Positions 18,260 through 29,262 are shown, counted from the first letter of the stretch. The stretch is DNA of 64,000 nucleotides from Acetivibrio cellulolyticus CD2 (GCF_000179595.2 NZ_JH556651.1:496-64495), one strand, 5' to 3'. Made by a program: numbers and translations. Notes: generated by a model not told the origin, from the sequence alone.

Positions 18260-18726
18260 TTATAGCTTTTTTATTCTCTTATTACTATATAACGACTTGT
18301 CAGCTTGTATCATCAGCTGTTCGAGGGTAATATCAGAATGATTATTATACATAGATACTCCTAAACTAATGGAAAGTTTATACTGTTTGTTTGAGCTATT
18401 ATTGAATAAATCACAAAAATAATTAATTCTGTTTTGGACAGTTTCTATTAATTCCTCATCGGTATCTGAAGTAAAAACTGCAAATTCGTCCCCACCGATT
18501 CTTGCCACGATATCTCCCTTTCTAAAAGAATATTTTAAGATTTTTGCCATTTCTTTAATAGCAATATCACCTTCGTCATGACCAAATATATCATTTATTT
18601 TTTTTAGCCCATCCATATCAGCAAAGAAAATAACTCCAGGTTTATCCCCTTATTTTGTGAGTTTAAGTAATTGCTGAGATAAATTCAAGAATCCTTTCCT
18701 ATTATACAGTTCTGTTATTGATTCGA
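18260..18726 (-). pseudogene. GGDEF (diguanylate cyclase) relic with in-frame stop
   Basis: The frame reads ITELYNRKGFLNLSQQLL, then a TAA at 18650-18652, then GVIFFADMDGLKKINDIFG, GHDEGD, ARIGGDEFAVF and a C-terminal ISLGVSMY. This is an almost whole GGDEF domain with the GG[D/E]EF active site intact (GGDEF) but interrupted by one nonsense codon. Its N-terminal sensory part is missing. The coding frame runs directly into the -10 element of a leftward SigI-like promoter at 18722-18749, so a promoter fragment appears to have been joined to the gene after its 5' part was lost. Confidence 0.75.
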
Positions 18727-18749
18727 AATATAAACTTTTTTATGTTGGG
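18722..18749 (-). promoter_or_regulatory. SigI-like promoter, leftward (site A-)
   Basis: Reading leftward: CCCAAC (18749-18744), an A-tract (ATAAAAAA), then CGAA (18725-18722); 24 bases separate the starts of the two elements. The 29 bases 18721-18749 are identical to 37982-38010. It reads into the GGDEF relic. Confidence 0.65.
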
Positions 18750-18789
18750 AATTCAAAAAATTATGAAAACTTTTTTTATTCATCAAACT

Positions 18790-20722
<1,933 letters not shown>

Positions 20723-20781
20723 TTTCAAGGTGGACTATTTATCAAATATATAGAAAATAGTATTAGGGTGGGGGATTTTAA

Positions 20782-22674
20782 GTGAATTTAATTGGGACAT
20801 GGGTATTACGTTTTGCATTTGGATGTGGTCTTATATCATTATTACTATTAGTATTTAAAAGGGAAACAGAAGTGAGAAAGAACCTGGGAATTTTGACAGG
20901 TCTCGTATCTTGTGTGGGAGTATTGATCTCTTCAATTCTTTTGATTTATTCACTGGTAATGGGAGTATTCTCAGTTGAATATGTTTATAACAATACTGAA
21001 AAAACACTTCCGCTAATATACAAGATTTCGGCATTTTGGTCGGGAAGCTCAGGATCGATGTTATTTTGGACTTCGGTATTTGCAGTTTTACTTATTGTAG
21101 TTTATTTCAAAAACATCAACAAGGGATCTACTAGAACAGTATTTGGTGTAATTATTTTTGTTATGATACTTTTTATGTTTGTTGTTAGCTTTATTAACAA
21201 TCCATTTAAACACGTATCGCAGCAAACTGATGGTTTTGGTCTTAATCCCTCACTTCAAAGCCTTGGAATGGTAATCCATCCTCCGATTGTTATAGTGGCA
21301 TTTTCATTTTTCTTTTTAGCCTTTTGTTATCAGCTTTTTGATTTTAGAGAAAAAACCTCATCTAATAGTTTGGTTATATGGAAATGGGCAATATGGGGCT
21401 GGATACTGCTAACTGCCGGAATTGTTACAGGAGGTTTATGGGCATATACTGAGCTTGGCTGGGGAGGTTATTGGGCATGGGATCCTATTGAGAATTCATC
21501 TTTGGTTAATTGGCTGTTTGCTACAGCTTTTTTGCATAGCATAAGTAGCAAAAATCCTGGGTTTAGTAGAAAAAGAGTAAATTTCATACTGATAACCATG
21601 ACAGTGTTTACTATACTTGTGGGAACATTTTTTGCAAGGAGTGGATTGCTAGAATCGGTACATGCGTATAGCAGTAAAAGTGTAACTGTGGTTTTCGGGA
21701 TAGTTCTTATAATTATGATTGTATTAATTATATTAACATATTACAGGATTAAAAAGTTATATAAAGATGACCTTAGAAATGAAACTGGGGAGAAGAGATT
21801 ATTTAGAAAAGAAATATTTCAGACATTGTTTAAGCCCGAAAATTTGCTCATAGCCCTATATGTAATTACAGCTGTTCTGATTTTTGGAGGAACTACTTAT
21901 CCTTTGTTTGGAGGGATGCTTTTCAAGGGGGCTTCGGTGACAACGGTTGCGTTTTATGAGTATGTATTTGGAATATTTGGACTAATTATGCTTTTAGTCC
22001 TGGCATTTTGTCCGGTCTTGTTTACGTGCAGGAAGATGCTAATGATCCCAGGTGCGGTTTCAGGATTGATTACTTTAATAATAATGCTCGTGTTTTTTAA
22101 TTACGGATATCTTACAAAGTTGGCTTTATCTATTTGTGTAATGCTTGTGGTAAACCTTGCTATTTTAATTATAACAAATCATAAAAAAATTCTATCTAGT
22201 CCCATGTATATATCATTTCTAATTTTACATATTTCACTAATCCTTATAACTATGGGATTTGCAGGGTCTCGAGGAATGGCTTACAGCACTGAAACAATGC
22301 TTAAGAAAGGTAATGAAATGAGCATCAATGCTTATAACATAAAATACAGGAATTTGTACTGGAAAGAGGAAGAAGGAAAGACATCAGCTGTTGCAGTAAT
22401 CGGTATCAGTGGACCTAAAGATAAACTTCAACTAAAGCCTGAGCTTACATATTATGAAAAAAGGAAGATAACTCATTCTCGAGCAGTTGTTAAAGCAGGG
22501 TTGCGGGAAGATCTTTATATAATTTTCCAAGGTATAGATGAAAATGACAATATCTCTATAAAAGTTATGGTTTTAAGGTGGGTTAGTCTTGTGTGGATTG
22601 GAAGCCTTTTAATGATTGTAGGTGTAATACTTCAGTATATTTTTAAGCAGCAAGAAAACAAGTTACAAATTTAA
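20782..22674 (+). CDS. ccmF: Cytochrome c haem lyase subunit CcmF
   Basis: Polytopic membrane protein of 630 residues, close to the usual CcmF length. The WWD haem-handling domain is clear: LWAYTELGWGGYWAWD followed by PIENSSLVNWL. Further family marks are the HPP segment (MVIHPPIVIVAF), FFARSGLLESVHAYSS and the C-terminal GLREDLYIIFQG with a last TM segment. CcmF attaches haem to apocytochrome CxxCH motifs outside the membrane. The GTG start has a GGTGGGGG site. It is unusual for this group and sits between a dockerin GH43 gene and two CxxCH-containing secreted proteins, its probable substrates. CcmC, CcmE, CcmG/H and thioredoxin-like partners are not in the window. Confidence 0.92.
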   Translation: MNLIGTWVLRFAFGCGLISLLLLVFKRETEVRKNLGILTGLVSCVGVLISSILLIYSLVMGVFSVEYVYNNTEKTLPLIYKISAFWSGSSGSMLFWTSVFAVLLIVVYFKNINKGSTRTVFGVIIFVMILFMFVVSFINNPFKHVSQQTDGFGLNPSLQSLGMVIHPPIVIVAFSFFFLAFCYQLFDFREKTSSNSLVIWKWAIWGWILLTAGIVTGGLWAYTELGWGGYWAWDPIENSSLVNWLFATAFLHSISSKNPGFSRKRVNFILITMTVFTILVGTFFARSGLLESVHAYSSKSVTVVFGIVLIIMIVLIILTYYRIKKLYKDDLRNETGEKRLFRKEIFQTLFKPENLLIALYVITAVLIFGGTTYPLFGGMLFKGASVTTVAFYEYVFGIFGLIMLLVLAFCPVLFTCRKMLMIPGAVSGLITLIIMLVFFNYGYLTKLALSICVMLVVNLAILIITNHKKILSSPMYISFLILHISLILITMGFAGSRGMAYSTETMLKKGNEMSINAYNIKYRNLYWKEEEGKTSAVAVIGISGPKDKLQLKPELTYYEKRKITHSRAVVKAGLREDLYIIFQGIDENDNISIKVMVLRWVSLVWIGSLLMIVGVILQYIFKQQENKLQI

Positions 22675-22714
22675 TAGAATGTTGTTGAAATATTATAAGA
22701 TAGGAGTGTTATGT

Positions 22715-24829
22715 ATGAGAAAAGTATCAAAAGTACTCTCTAAGGTTGTTGCTTTATTACTGATAGTTGGAGTTTCTATGACTGCTCTTACTTTTTCAGC
22801 TATGTCTGCAAGTGTTGATTTTACTAAATCTGAATTTGCATTTGACAAAATACTTTTTACAAAGCATCAGCCGTATACAGGTCCTGAGAATCACATGATT
22901 GATGGAAACTTTGGATTTCTAGGAGTAAAAGGTGGTGGATTGTATATACTGAATGATGCGTTTTCCGGCAGACCAACAGTAACGGATGTTTTGCAGAATT
23001 CAGTTTGTACAAATGGGCGTTACGCAGGAAGGAAGCTTGTTGGAGGAGCTTTTTATTCCTTTGATTTAAGCTACGACGCAAAGCAGATAGTATTTGCTTA
23101 TACAGATGCACAAAATTCGTATGACGTATGGAACCAGAATACTACATATCATATTTTTAAGGTGAATGTAGATGGGACAAATCTTACTCAGTTGACAGAC
23201 GGAAATTATAACGATTTTGATCCCCGCTGGTTACCTGACGGAAGAATCGTTTTCATATCGGAAAGAAGGGGTGGATATGGACGTTGTCACCAGAGAGTTG
23301 TTCCTACCTTTAATCTTCATACAATGAATGCTGATGGCAGCGATATAAGATGCATTAGTTACCATGAAACAAATGAATGGAGTCCGAGTGTTGACAACAA
23401 CGGTATGATTATATACACCCGTTGGGACTATGTGGATAGAGGTGCTAATCACCCGCACTCTGCATGGATCACTACTCCTGATGGTCTTGATGCAAGAGCT
23501 GTTGTTTTGAATTATCCAAACTCGGGTTCGGAATGGTGGAGAAATGTGCCGCTCATGCAGAATTCATTAAGAGCTATCCCAAATTCCAACAAGTATGTGG
23601 CAACTGCGGCTCCCCATCACGCTCAGAATTACGGACCTCTGATTGTTATAGACCCCGATGTTGAAGATGATGACAACCTGTCTACCATTACGAAAATTAC
23701 ACCCGATGCCAAGTACCCGGAATCTGAAGTTGGTACAACCACCGACCAAAAATATGGAACTCCATATCCTCTTAGTGAGGACTATTTCTTGTGTGTATAT
23801 GATCCAAATGCCAATACAAATGGTGCTAACAAACGCTATGGCATATATGCAATAGACACAAAGGGAAACAAATCGTTATTATATAGTGATCCGAATTTTT
23901 CCTGCTATGGACCTATGCCGCTCTGTCCTCGTCGGGTGCCAAATGCTATCCCAGGCTCAAAAAAGCCAACCGAACCTGCTCAAGATGGTGTCGTATCGGT
24001 AATGGATGTTTACAATACACTCCTTCCCTTCCCAGCGGGTACAAAGATAAAAGAGCTGCGTATATGGCAGGTTTATCCGAAGACCACAACCCTTGCAACC
24101 GATCCTATGGTAAGTTATGAAAGCACAGAGAGTGTATGGGCAGGAAGAAACACCCGTGGTCTTTTAGGTACGGTACCTGTTGAGGAAGACGGAAGTGCGT
24201 CGTTTTACCTGCCAGCTGGAAGACCTGTCTTCATGCAAGCTATTGACCAGGATGGTACAGCTGTTCAGACTATGAGATCAGATACCTATATTGTACCTGG
24301 GCAAACACGCTTACTTTGTCAGGGGTGTCATGAACCAGCCCGTCAGGCTGCACCAAATCCTGAAAGTGTTCCACTTGCACTAAGAAGAGAACCCTCCGAG
24401 ATAACACCTGATCCTTCACAGGGGGCACGGCCTATGAGTTTTCCAAGACTTATACAGCCGATACTAGACAAAAAATGTATTTCATGTCATAACGGTTCTC
24501 AGCAACCTGACCTTAGAAAGGGTGCTACAGATCCACAGTCGAAATGGTTTGCCTCATATAAAAACTTGAGACCTTATGTTGCTTTATTTGACTCTATATA
24601 CCCGGGAGCAGACTGGAATAAAGTCTATCCAAGATCAGAACCCGGAAAATTTGGAGCAAGAGCATCGAAACTTTATCAAAAATTGAAGACCGGACATGGA
24701 AATCTTTCAGAGAGTGAGCTTCACTCCTTTATAATCTGGCTGGATTCTGGAGTCGCACCATTCTTCGGAGACTACAAAAATATTGATGCTCAGTTAAGTG
24801 GAGAACAGGTAGAGCCGTCTCTGAATTAA
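22715..24829 (+). CDS. Secreted di-haem protein resembling hydrazine synthase alpha subunit
   Basis: Protein of 704 residues starting at ATG 22715 (AGGAG 8 bases upstream), with a signal peptide (to about 33). The middle is a TolB-like six-bladed propeller: LPDGRIVFISERRGGYGRC, IRCISYHETNEWSPSVD, IIYTRWDYVDRG, HPHSAWITTPDG and ATAAPHHAQNYGPLIVID. These resemble the middle domain of hydrazine synthase alpha and its planctomycete relatives (family assignment from memory). Two haem c sites follow: C535-x-x-C538-H539 (CQGCH) and C588-x-x-C591-H592 (CISCH). There is no dockerin. Gene order (40 bases after ccmF, 41 before the dockerin cytochrome) points to a partner redox protein. The actual reaction is unknown; hydrazine synthesis should not be assumed. 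Confidence 0.8.
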   Translation: MRKVSKVLSKVVALLLIVGVSMTALTFSAMSASVDFTKSEFAFDKILFTKHQPYTGPENHMIDGNFGFLGVKGGGLYILNDAFSGRPTVTDVLQNSVCTNGRYAGRKLVGGAFYSFDLSYDAKQIVFAYTDAQNSYDVWNQNTTYHIFKVNVDGTNLTQLTDGNYNDFDPRWLPDGRIVFISERRGGYGRCHQRVVPTFNLHTMNADGSDIRCISYHETNEWSPSVDNNGMIIYTRWDYVDRGANHPHSAWITTPDGLDARAVVLNYPNSGSEWWRNVPLMQNSLRAIPNSNKYVATAAPHHAQNYGPLIVIDPDVEDDDNLSTITKITPDAKYPESEVGTTTDQKYGTPYPLSEDYFLCVYDPNANTNGANKRYGIYAIDTKGNKSLLYSDPNFSCYGPMPLCPRRVPNAIPGSKKPTEPAQDGVVSVMDVYNTLLPFPAGTKIKELRIWQVYPKTTTLATDPMVSYESTESVWAGRNTRGLLGTVPVEEDGSASFYLPAGRPVFMQAIDQDGTAVQTMRSDTYIVPGQTRLLCQGCHEPARQAAPNPESVPLALRREPSEITPDPSQGARPMSFPRLIQPILDKKCISCHNGSQQPDLRKGATDPQSKWFASYKNLRPYVALFDSIYPGADWNKVYPRSEPGKFGARASKLYQKLKTGHGNLSESELHSFIIWLDSGVAPFFGDYKNIDAQLSGEQVEPSLN

Positions 24830-24870
24830 CTTAAGATGCTTAAATAAATGTAAAGTTAGGGGTGTTTATA

Positions 24871-27507
24871 ATGAGACAAAACGTTTTTATAAAGTTGATA
24901 TTGATGGTTCTTTGTATTGCTATAATTGTAACTTTGGGGAGTTTCGTATTTCCGGAAAGCATGAGTGGATATTCGGCTGATAATGAGTACTTTTCGCCGT
25001 TTGATACTGCGTATTCGCCTGATGGCAGCATGATTGCAGTGTCTGATACTACAAAGTCCCAATTGGAAATAATTAAAGCAGCAGATGGTCAAATACAAAA
25101 GATTATTCCCTTGGATGGTCAGCCGAAAGCTCTTGCTTGGAACGGGAACCAATATGTGTATGTTTGTGAGTACGGAGCTGGGACTGTTGCGGAGGTGGAT
25201 CCTGTTGGAGGATCTGTAACAAGAAGATTTACAACTGGTTCAAAGCCGGTGGGAGTTGCAGTGGTAGAAGATAAACTTGTTGTATCCGATTTTGGCTTGA
25301 AAAAAGTATCTGTTGTTGATTTGTCCTCAGGTAATGTGGAAGAGGACATTTCAGTCCGGGACTACCCGTATTTATTGGACGGTACGGTAGATGGAAAATA
25401 TGCGATAGTTGGGCATGCATTACCATCGGGAGATGCATTTGTTCCAAAGTATGCTGCATCAGTTACGTTTGTTGATATGAGCACAATGCAGGAGGATGTT
25501 AATATCTTGCTTCCTCAGGGTTCATCCAATGTCAGGGGAGTAAAATGTTCTCCAGACGGGAAGTGGGCATATGTCCTTCACACTTTTGGAAAGACCTCAC
25601 TTCCTACAACTCAGATAACAAGAGGCTGGGTTATGACAAATGCTGTTACAATAATTGATATAGCAAAGAAAAATATATATACTACTTTTATTCTGGACAG
25701 AATGATGGAAGGGGCTGCAGATCCATGGGGGCTGACAATATCTTCTGATAGTAAAACAATGTGGGTAAGTGTATCAGGTGCTCATCAGGTGCTTAAAATC
25801 GATCTATATACTCTGCATCAGCTTTTAATAGGAAATATAAACGGTGCATCGGGTGGAGATGATACAAAAATCGACCCCAACGTCTATTATAAGATCATAA
25901 ACAGTAAAAGCGGAAAAGCAGTAGATGTACCGGGCGGTAATACTGCAAACAACGTACAATTGGTACAATGGAATGATGTGGGTAATAATAACCAACAGTT
26001 TCAAATCATTGCTAATAGTGATGGTTATTATACCATAGTCAACAGAGGTACAAATAAGGCAATGGATAATGCCGGTTCAACTGCTGACAATTCTCGTGTA
26101 GTTCAATGGGATCTATCTTCTTCTGATAATCAGAAATGGAAAATAATAGATGCGGGAGACGGCAACTACAAGCTTCAGGTAAAATCCAGTCAGAAATATA
26201 TGGATGTGCAGGATGCTTCAAATAATAACGATGCTGGTATTGTGACCAATAGCAGCAGCACAAGCCTGAGCCAACAATGGAAAATATTAAAGGGAGGAGC
26301 TTCTGGTACATCAGGCAATTATTCTTTGCTATTCCGTTCAAAAGCAGGTTTTGACAAGCCTTATTCCGACATATGGTTTCAGATAAAAGCAGACCCTTCT
26401 AAAAAGGATATGTTGAAATATGACCTTGGGGCATTGTGGGGAGCAGGCATTCTTAAAAAGATGGATTTACCAGGACAAGGTCCAAGAGGAATTTCTATTT
26501 CTCCTGATGGTAAAAAGATAGCAGTAGGAGCATATTTTGCCGGGGAAGTTTATTTTATAGATGCAGTAGGAGATACACTTAAAAGTACAGTGAAACTTGG
26601 AAATCAGCCTCAGGAAGATCAGTTAAGAAGGGGTGAACGCATATTCTACGATGCATCAACCACCACTCAGAAGTGGCTGAGCTGTGCTTCCTGCCATCCT
26701 GAGGGAAGATCAGACGGTCTTGATTGGGATATGCCTAATGACGGTATAGGTAACACCAAAAATACAAAATCAATGCTAAAAGTTTTTGATACACCTCCAG
26801 CTATGTGGCGTGGTATAAGAGACAATGCACATGTTGGAATAGTAGCCGGCTTTAGGTATATTAAGTTTAGAGAACCTACTCAACAGGAACTTGATGATGT
26901 TGCGGCGTATGTTAAAAATTTGGAACCTGAACAGGATCCCTATTCAAACAAGGATGGAACAATGACAGCAGATGCTGTTGCAGGAAAGGCGATTTTCGAA
27001 AGCAGTGAAACTCGTTGTGCATACTGCCATTCAGGTCCATTGTATACCAATTTGAAAGCACACGATGTGGGGACAAAAGACATTCTTGATAAAGACGGAA
27101 TGTATTATACTCCAACACTTCTTGAAATTTGGAGGACAGCTCCTTATCTGCATGACGGATCTGCAGCAACACTTCATGATGTACTAACAACAAAAAACGT
27201 AGGTGACAAGCATGGAAAGACATCTCATCTTACCAGCAAACAGTTAGACCAATTGGAGGCATATGTGCTTCAAATCGGTGCTACAGATGGAAGTAACGGT
27301 GATGAAAAAAAAGGTGATGCGAATGGCGATGGAAATGTCAATTCGTTAGACTTTGCATTATTAAGACTTCATTTACTTGGAGTTAGTCCGCTTACAGGAA
27401 AGAATTATTCAAATGCTGACGTTAATGGTGATGGAAATGTAAACTCTATTGATTTTGCATTGGTGAGACAGTATTTACTTGGTATTATTTCTTCTTTTTC
27501 TGAGTAA
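24871..27507 (+). CDS. Dockerin-bearing c-type cytochrome: beta-propeller + ricin-B + di-haem peroxidase/MauG-like
   Basis: Secreted protein of 878 residues; ATG 24871 follows AGGGG. Residues 1-35 form a signal peptide. A YncE-like beta-propeller (about 45-330; AYSPDGSMIAVSDT, SKPVGVAVVEDKLVVSDFG) is interrupted by a ricin-B/CBM13 lectin domain (335-473; YYKIINSKSGKAVDV and QW-type repeats), then resumes (GPRGISISPDGKKIAVG). A di-haem domain like cytochrome c peroxidase/MauG follows, with C605ASC608H609 and C716AYC719H720, and the typical APYLHDGSAATLHDV segment. A type I dockerin occupies about 814-878 with two calcium-loop repeats. The haem protein would thus be docked on the cellulosome with its own sugar-binding module. 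Co-transcribed ccmF could provide haem attachment. Substrate and electron partner are unknown. Confidence 0.88.
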   Translation: MRQNVFIKLILMVLCIAIIVTLGSFVFPESMSGYSADNEYFSPFDTAYSPDGSMIAVSDTTKSQLEIIKAADGQIQKIIPLDGQPKALAWNGNQYVYVCEYGAGTVAEVDPVGGSVTRRFTTGSKPVGVAVVEDKLVVSDFGLKKVSVVDLSSGNVEEDISVRDYPYLLDGTVDGKYAIVGHALPSGDAFVPKYAASVTFVDMSTMQEDVNILLPQGSSNVRGVKCSPDGKWAYVLHTFGKTSLPTTQITRGWVMTNAVTIIDIAKKNIYTTFILDRMMEGAADPWGLTISSDSKTMWVSVSGAHQVLKIDLYTLHQLLIGNINGASGGDDTKIDPNVYYKIINSKSGKAVDVPGGNTANNVQLVQWNDVGNNNQQFQIIANSDGYYTIVNRGTNKAMDNAGSTADNSRVVQWDLSSSDNQKWKIIDAGDGNYKLQVKSSQKYMDVQDASNNNDAGIVTNSSSTSLSQQWKILKGGASGTSGNYSLLFRSKAGFDKPYSDIWFQIKADPSKKDMLKYDLGALWGAGILKKMDLPGQGPRGISISPDGKKIAVGAYFAGEVYFIDAVGDTLKSTVKLGNQPQEDQLRRGERIFYDASTTTQKWLSCASCHPEGRSDGLDWDMPNDGIGNTKNTKSMLKVFDTPPAMWRGIRDNAHVGIVAGFRYIKFREPTQQELDDVAAYVKNLEPEQDPYSNKDGTMTADAVAGKAIFESSETRCAYCHSGPLYTNLKAHDVGTKDILDKDGMYYTPTLLEIWRTAPYLHDGSAATLHDVLTTKNVGDKHGKTSHLTSKQLDQLEAYVLQIGATDGSNGDEKKGDANGDGNVNSLDFALLRLHLLGVSPLTGKNYSNADVNGDGNVNSIDFALVRQYLLGIISSFSE

Positions 27508-27671
27508 GGCTAAGTACCAACGCTTAGATCCACAGTAGTAAATATACCGGGAAGTTTGCTAGGTTATGGAAATTCTTTGATTTATGATAACAATAATAAT
27601 CCAAGGTACAGGATGGGCACAACATAGTGCCAATGACCAGAAAAAACCAAATCCAGAGGGGGATAATGAAA
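27508..27671 (+). other. Intercistronic stretch with copies of neighbouring coding sequence
   Basis: This 164-base gap has no terminator. Bases 27630-27646 repeat 17 bases of the following GH43 gene (28011-28027), and 27608-27634 match 29681-29707 in the GH141 gene at 24 of 27 positions. It looks like a scar of recombination or a decayed gene end. Confidence 0.45.
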
Positions 27672-29219
27672 ATGAGAAAAAAAGTATTTTTTATGTTGTT
27701 AATTATGTTGAATATAGTTTTTGAAAGTGCAATATGTTTTGCGGACAATCCAGTCGTACAGACTATTTATACTGCTGATCCGGCTCCTATGGTGCATGAA
27801 GGGATTTGTTACCTTTATACTACCCATGATGAGGACACAGTAGTTAATAACTTTTATACTATGAATGAATGGAGATGCTATTCCTCCAAAGATATGGTAA
27901 ATTGGACAGACCATGGTTCCCCGTTGGCATACAATACATTCAGTTGGGCACAAGGCGATGCTTGGGCCGGTCAAGTTGTTTACAGGGACGGGAAGTTTTA
28001 TTTCTATGTTCCAATGACCAGAAAAAATGCCGGAGGTGCAAGAGTAATCGGTGTAGCGGTATCTGATAGCCCGACTGGACCCTTTAAAGATGCTATTGGA
28101 AAGCCTTTAATAACAAATAACGGAGCCCAGGATATCGATCCTACAGTATTCATCGATGATAATGGGCAGGCATATCTCTATTGGGGAAACAGTGAGCTTT
28201 ATTATGTGAAGTTAAATGAGGATATGATTTCTTATTCAGGAAGCGTTGTCAAGGTATCTCCAAAACCTACGAACTTTGTTGAAGGTCCATGGTTCTACAA
28301 GCGTAATAATTTATATTACATGGTGTATGCGGGGATGGGTTCAGCAGGCGAAGATATACGCTATGCTACAAGCACTAGTCCTACAGGACCCTGGAACTTT
28401 AAGGGTGTTATTATGCCTTCTCAAAACAGCTATACAAACCATCCGGGAGTTATTGATTATGAGGGTAATTCCTACATGTTTTATCATACAGGTAATTTAC
28501 AGGGTGGCGGAAGTTATCACCGTTCAGTTGGCTTAGAACAATTTAATTACAGTTCCGATGGTTCAATTCCTAGTATTCCAATTACCAAAAGCGGTCCTTC
28601 CCAGATTGGAAAAATGGATCCATATATCCAAACTGAGGCAGAAACTATCTGTTGGGAATCAGGTGTTGAAACAGAAAAATGTAGTGAAGGCGGAATGAAT
28701 GTAGGCAATATAGAAAACGGAGATTATATAAAGGTAAAGGGTGTTGATTTCGGTTCGGGTGCCGTATCCTTTGATGCAAGAGTAGCATCAGCAACAAGTG
28801 GAGGAAACATTGAGCTAAGGCTTGACAGTCCGACAGGCACTCTTGTTGGAACATGCGCTGTTTCTGGTACGGGTGGCTGGCAAACATGGACGACCAAATC
28901 CTGTGAAATAAGTGGTGCAACCGGAATACATGACTTGTATTTAAAATTTACAGGCGGAAGCGGATACCTGTTAAATGTGAATTGGTGGAAGTTTGAAGGA
29001 GGAACTATATTGCCGGTAGGAACCTTGGGCGATCTAAATAGTGATGGATTAATTAACTCTTTAGACTTCGCAAAATTTAGAATGCACTTACTTGGTATAA
29101 CTACGCTTGAAGAGACCGTTCTTTCAAATGCTGATGTAAATAAAGATGGAAATGTAAACTCTATTGACTTTGCATTGATGAGACAGTATTTACTTGGTAT
29201 TATAAAATCTTTTGATTGA
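27672..29219 (+). CDS. Cellulosomal GH43 arabinofuranosidase/xylosidase-type enzyme (GH43-CBM6-dockerin)
   Basis: Secreted enzyme of 515 residues; ATG 27672 has GAGGGGG 9 bases upstream, better spaced than the ATG at 27666. Signal peptide to about 25 (cleavage after SAICFA). The five-bladed GH43 domain shows the catalytic base in YTADPAPMVHEG, Asp in QDIDPTVFIDDNG and acid Glu in FVEGPWFYKRNN. A CBM6 module (about 317-440; YIQTEAETICW, GDYIKVKGVDFGSG, LKFTGGSGYLLNVNWW) should bind xylan-type chains. The type I dockerin is at about 452-515. It belongs to the long operon, between the dockerin cytochrome and GH141. Confidence 0.9.
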   Translation: MRKKVFFMLLIMLNIVFESAICFADNPVVQTIYTADPAPMVHEGICYLYTTHDEDTVVNNFYTMNEWRCYSSKDMVNWTDHGSPLAYNTFSWAQGDAWAGQVVYRDGKFYFYVPMTRKNAGGARVIGVAVSDSPTGPFKDAIGKPLITNNGAQDIDPTVFIDDNGQAYLYWGNSELYYVKLNEDMISYSGSVVKVSPKPTNFVEGPWFYKRNNLYYMVYAGMGSAGEDIRYATSTSPTGPWNFKGVIMPSQNSYTNHPGVIDYEGNSYMFYHTGNLQGGGSYHRSVGLEQFNYSSDGSIPSIPITKSGPSQIGKMDPYIQTEAETICWESGVETEKCSEGGMNVGNIENGDYIKVKGVDFGSGAVSFDARVASATSGGNIELRLDSPTGTLVGTCAVSGTGGWQTWTTKSCEISGATGIHDLYLKFTGGSGYLLNVNWWKFEGGTILPVGTLGDLNSDGLINSLDFAKFRMHLLGITTLEETVLSNADVNKDGNVNSIDFALMRQYLLGIIKSFD

Positions 29220-29229
29220 TAAAGAAAGC

Positions 29230-29262
29230 TCAGCTCAATTTGTGCTAGACAAATTGAAGCTG
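29230..29262 (+). other. Intercistronic hairpin
   Basis: CAGCTCAATTTGT pairs with ACAAATTGAAGCTG around a 5-base loop, without a T tract. It may stabilise an mRNA end or reduce read-through between the GH43 and GH141 genes. Confidence 0.4.

Noticed and set aside
22715-24829. Claim of hydrazine synthesis (anammox-like metabolism)
   Set aside because: Only an alpha-like subunit is present; beta and gamma subunits and other anammox genes are absent, so only structural resemblance is claimed.
24871-27507. Plain YncE-like lactonase/beta-propeller annotation for the dockerin cytochrome
   Set aside because: Two CxxCH motifs, the APYLHDGS segment, a ricin-B domain and a dockerin are all in one uninterrupted frame.
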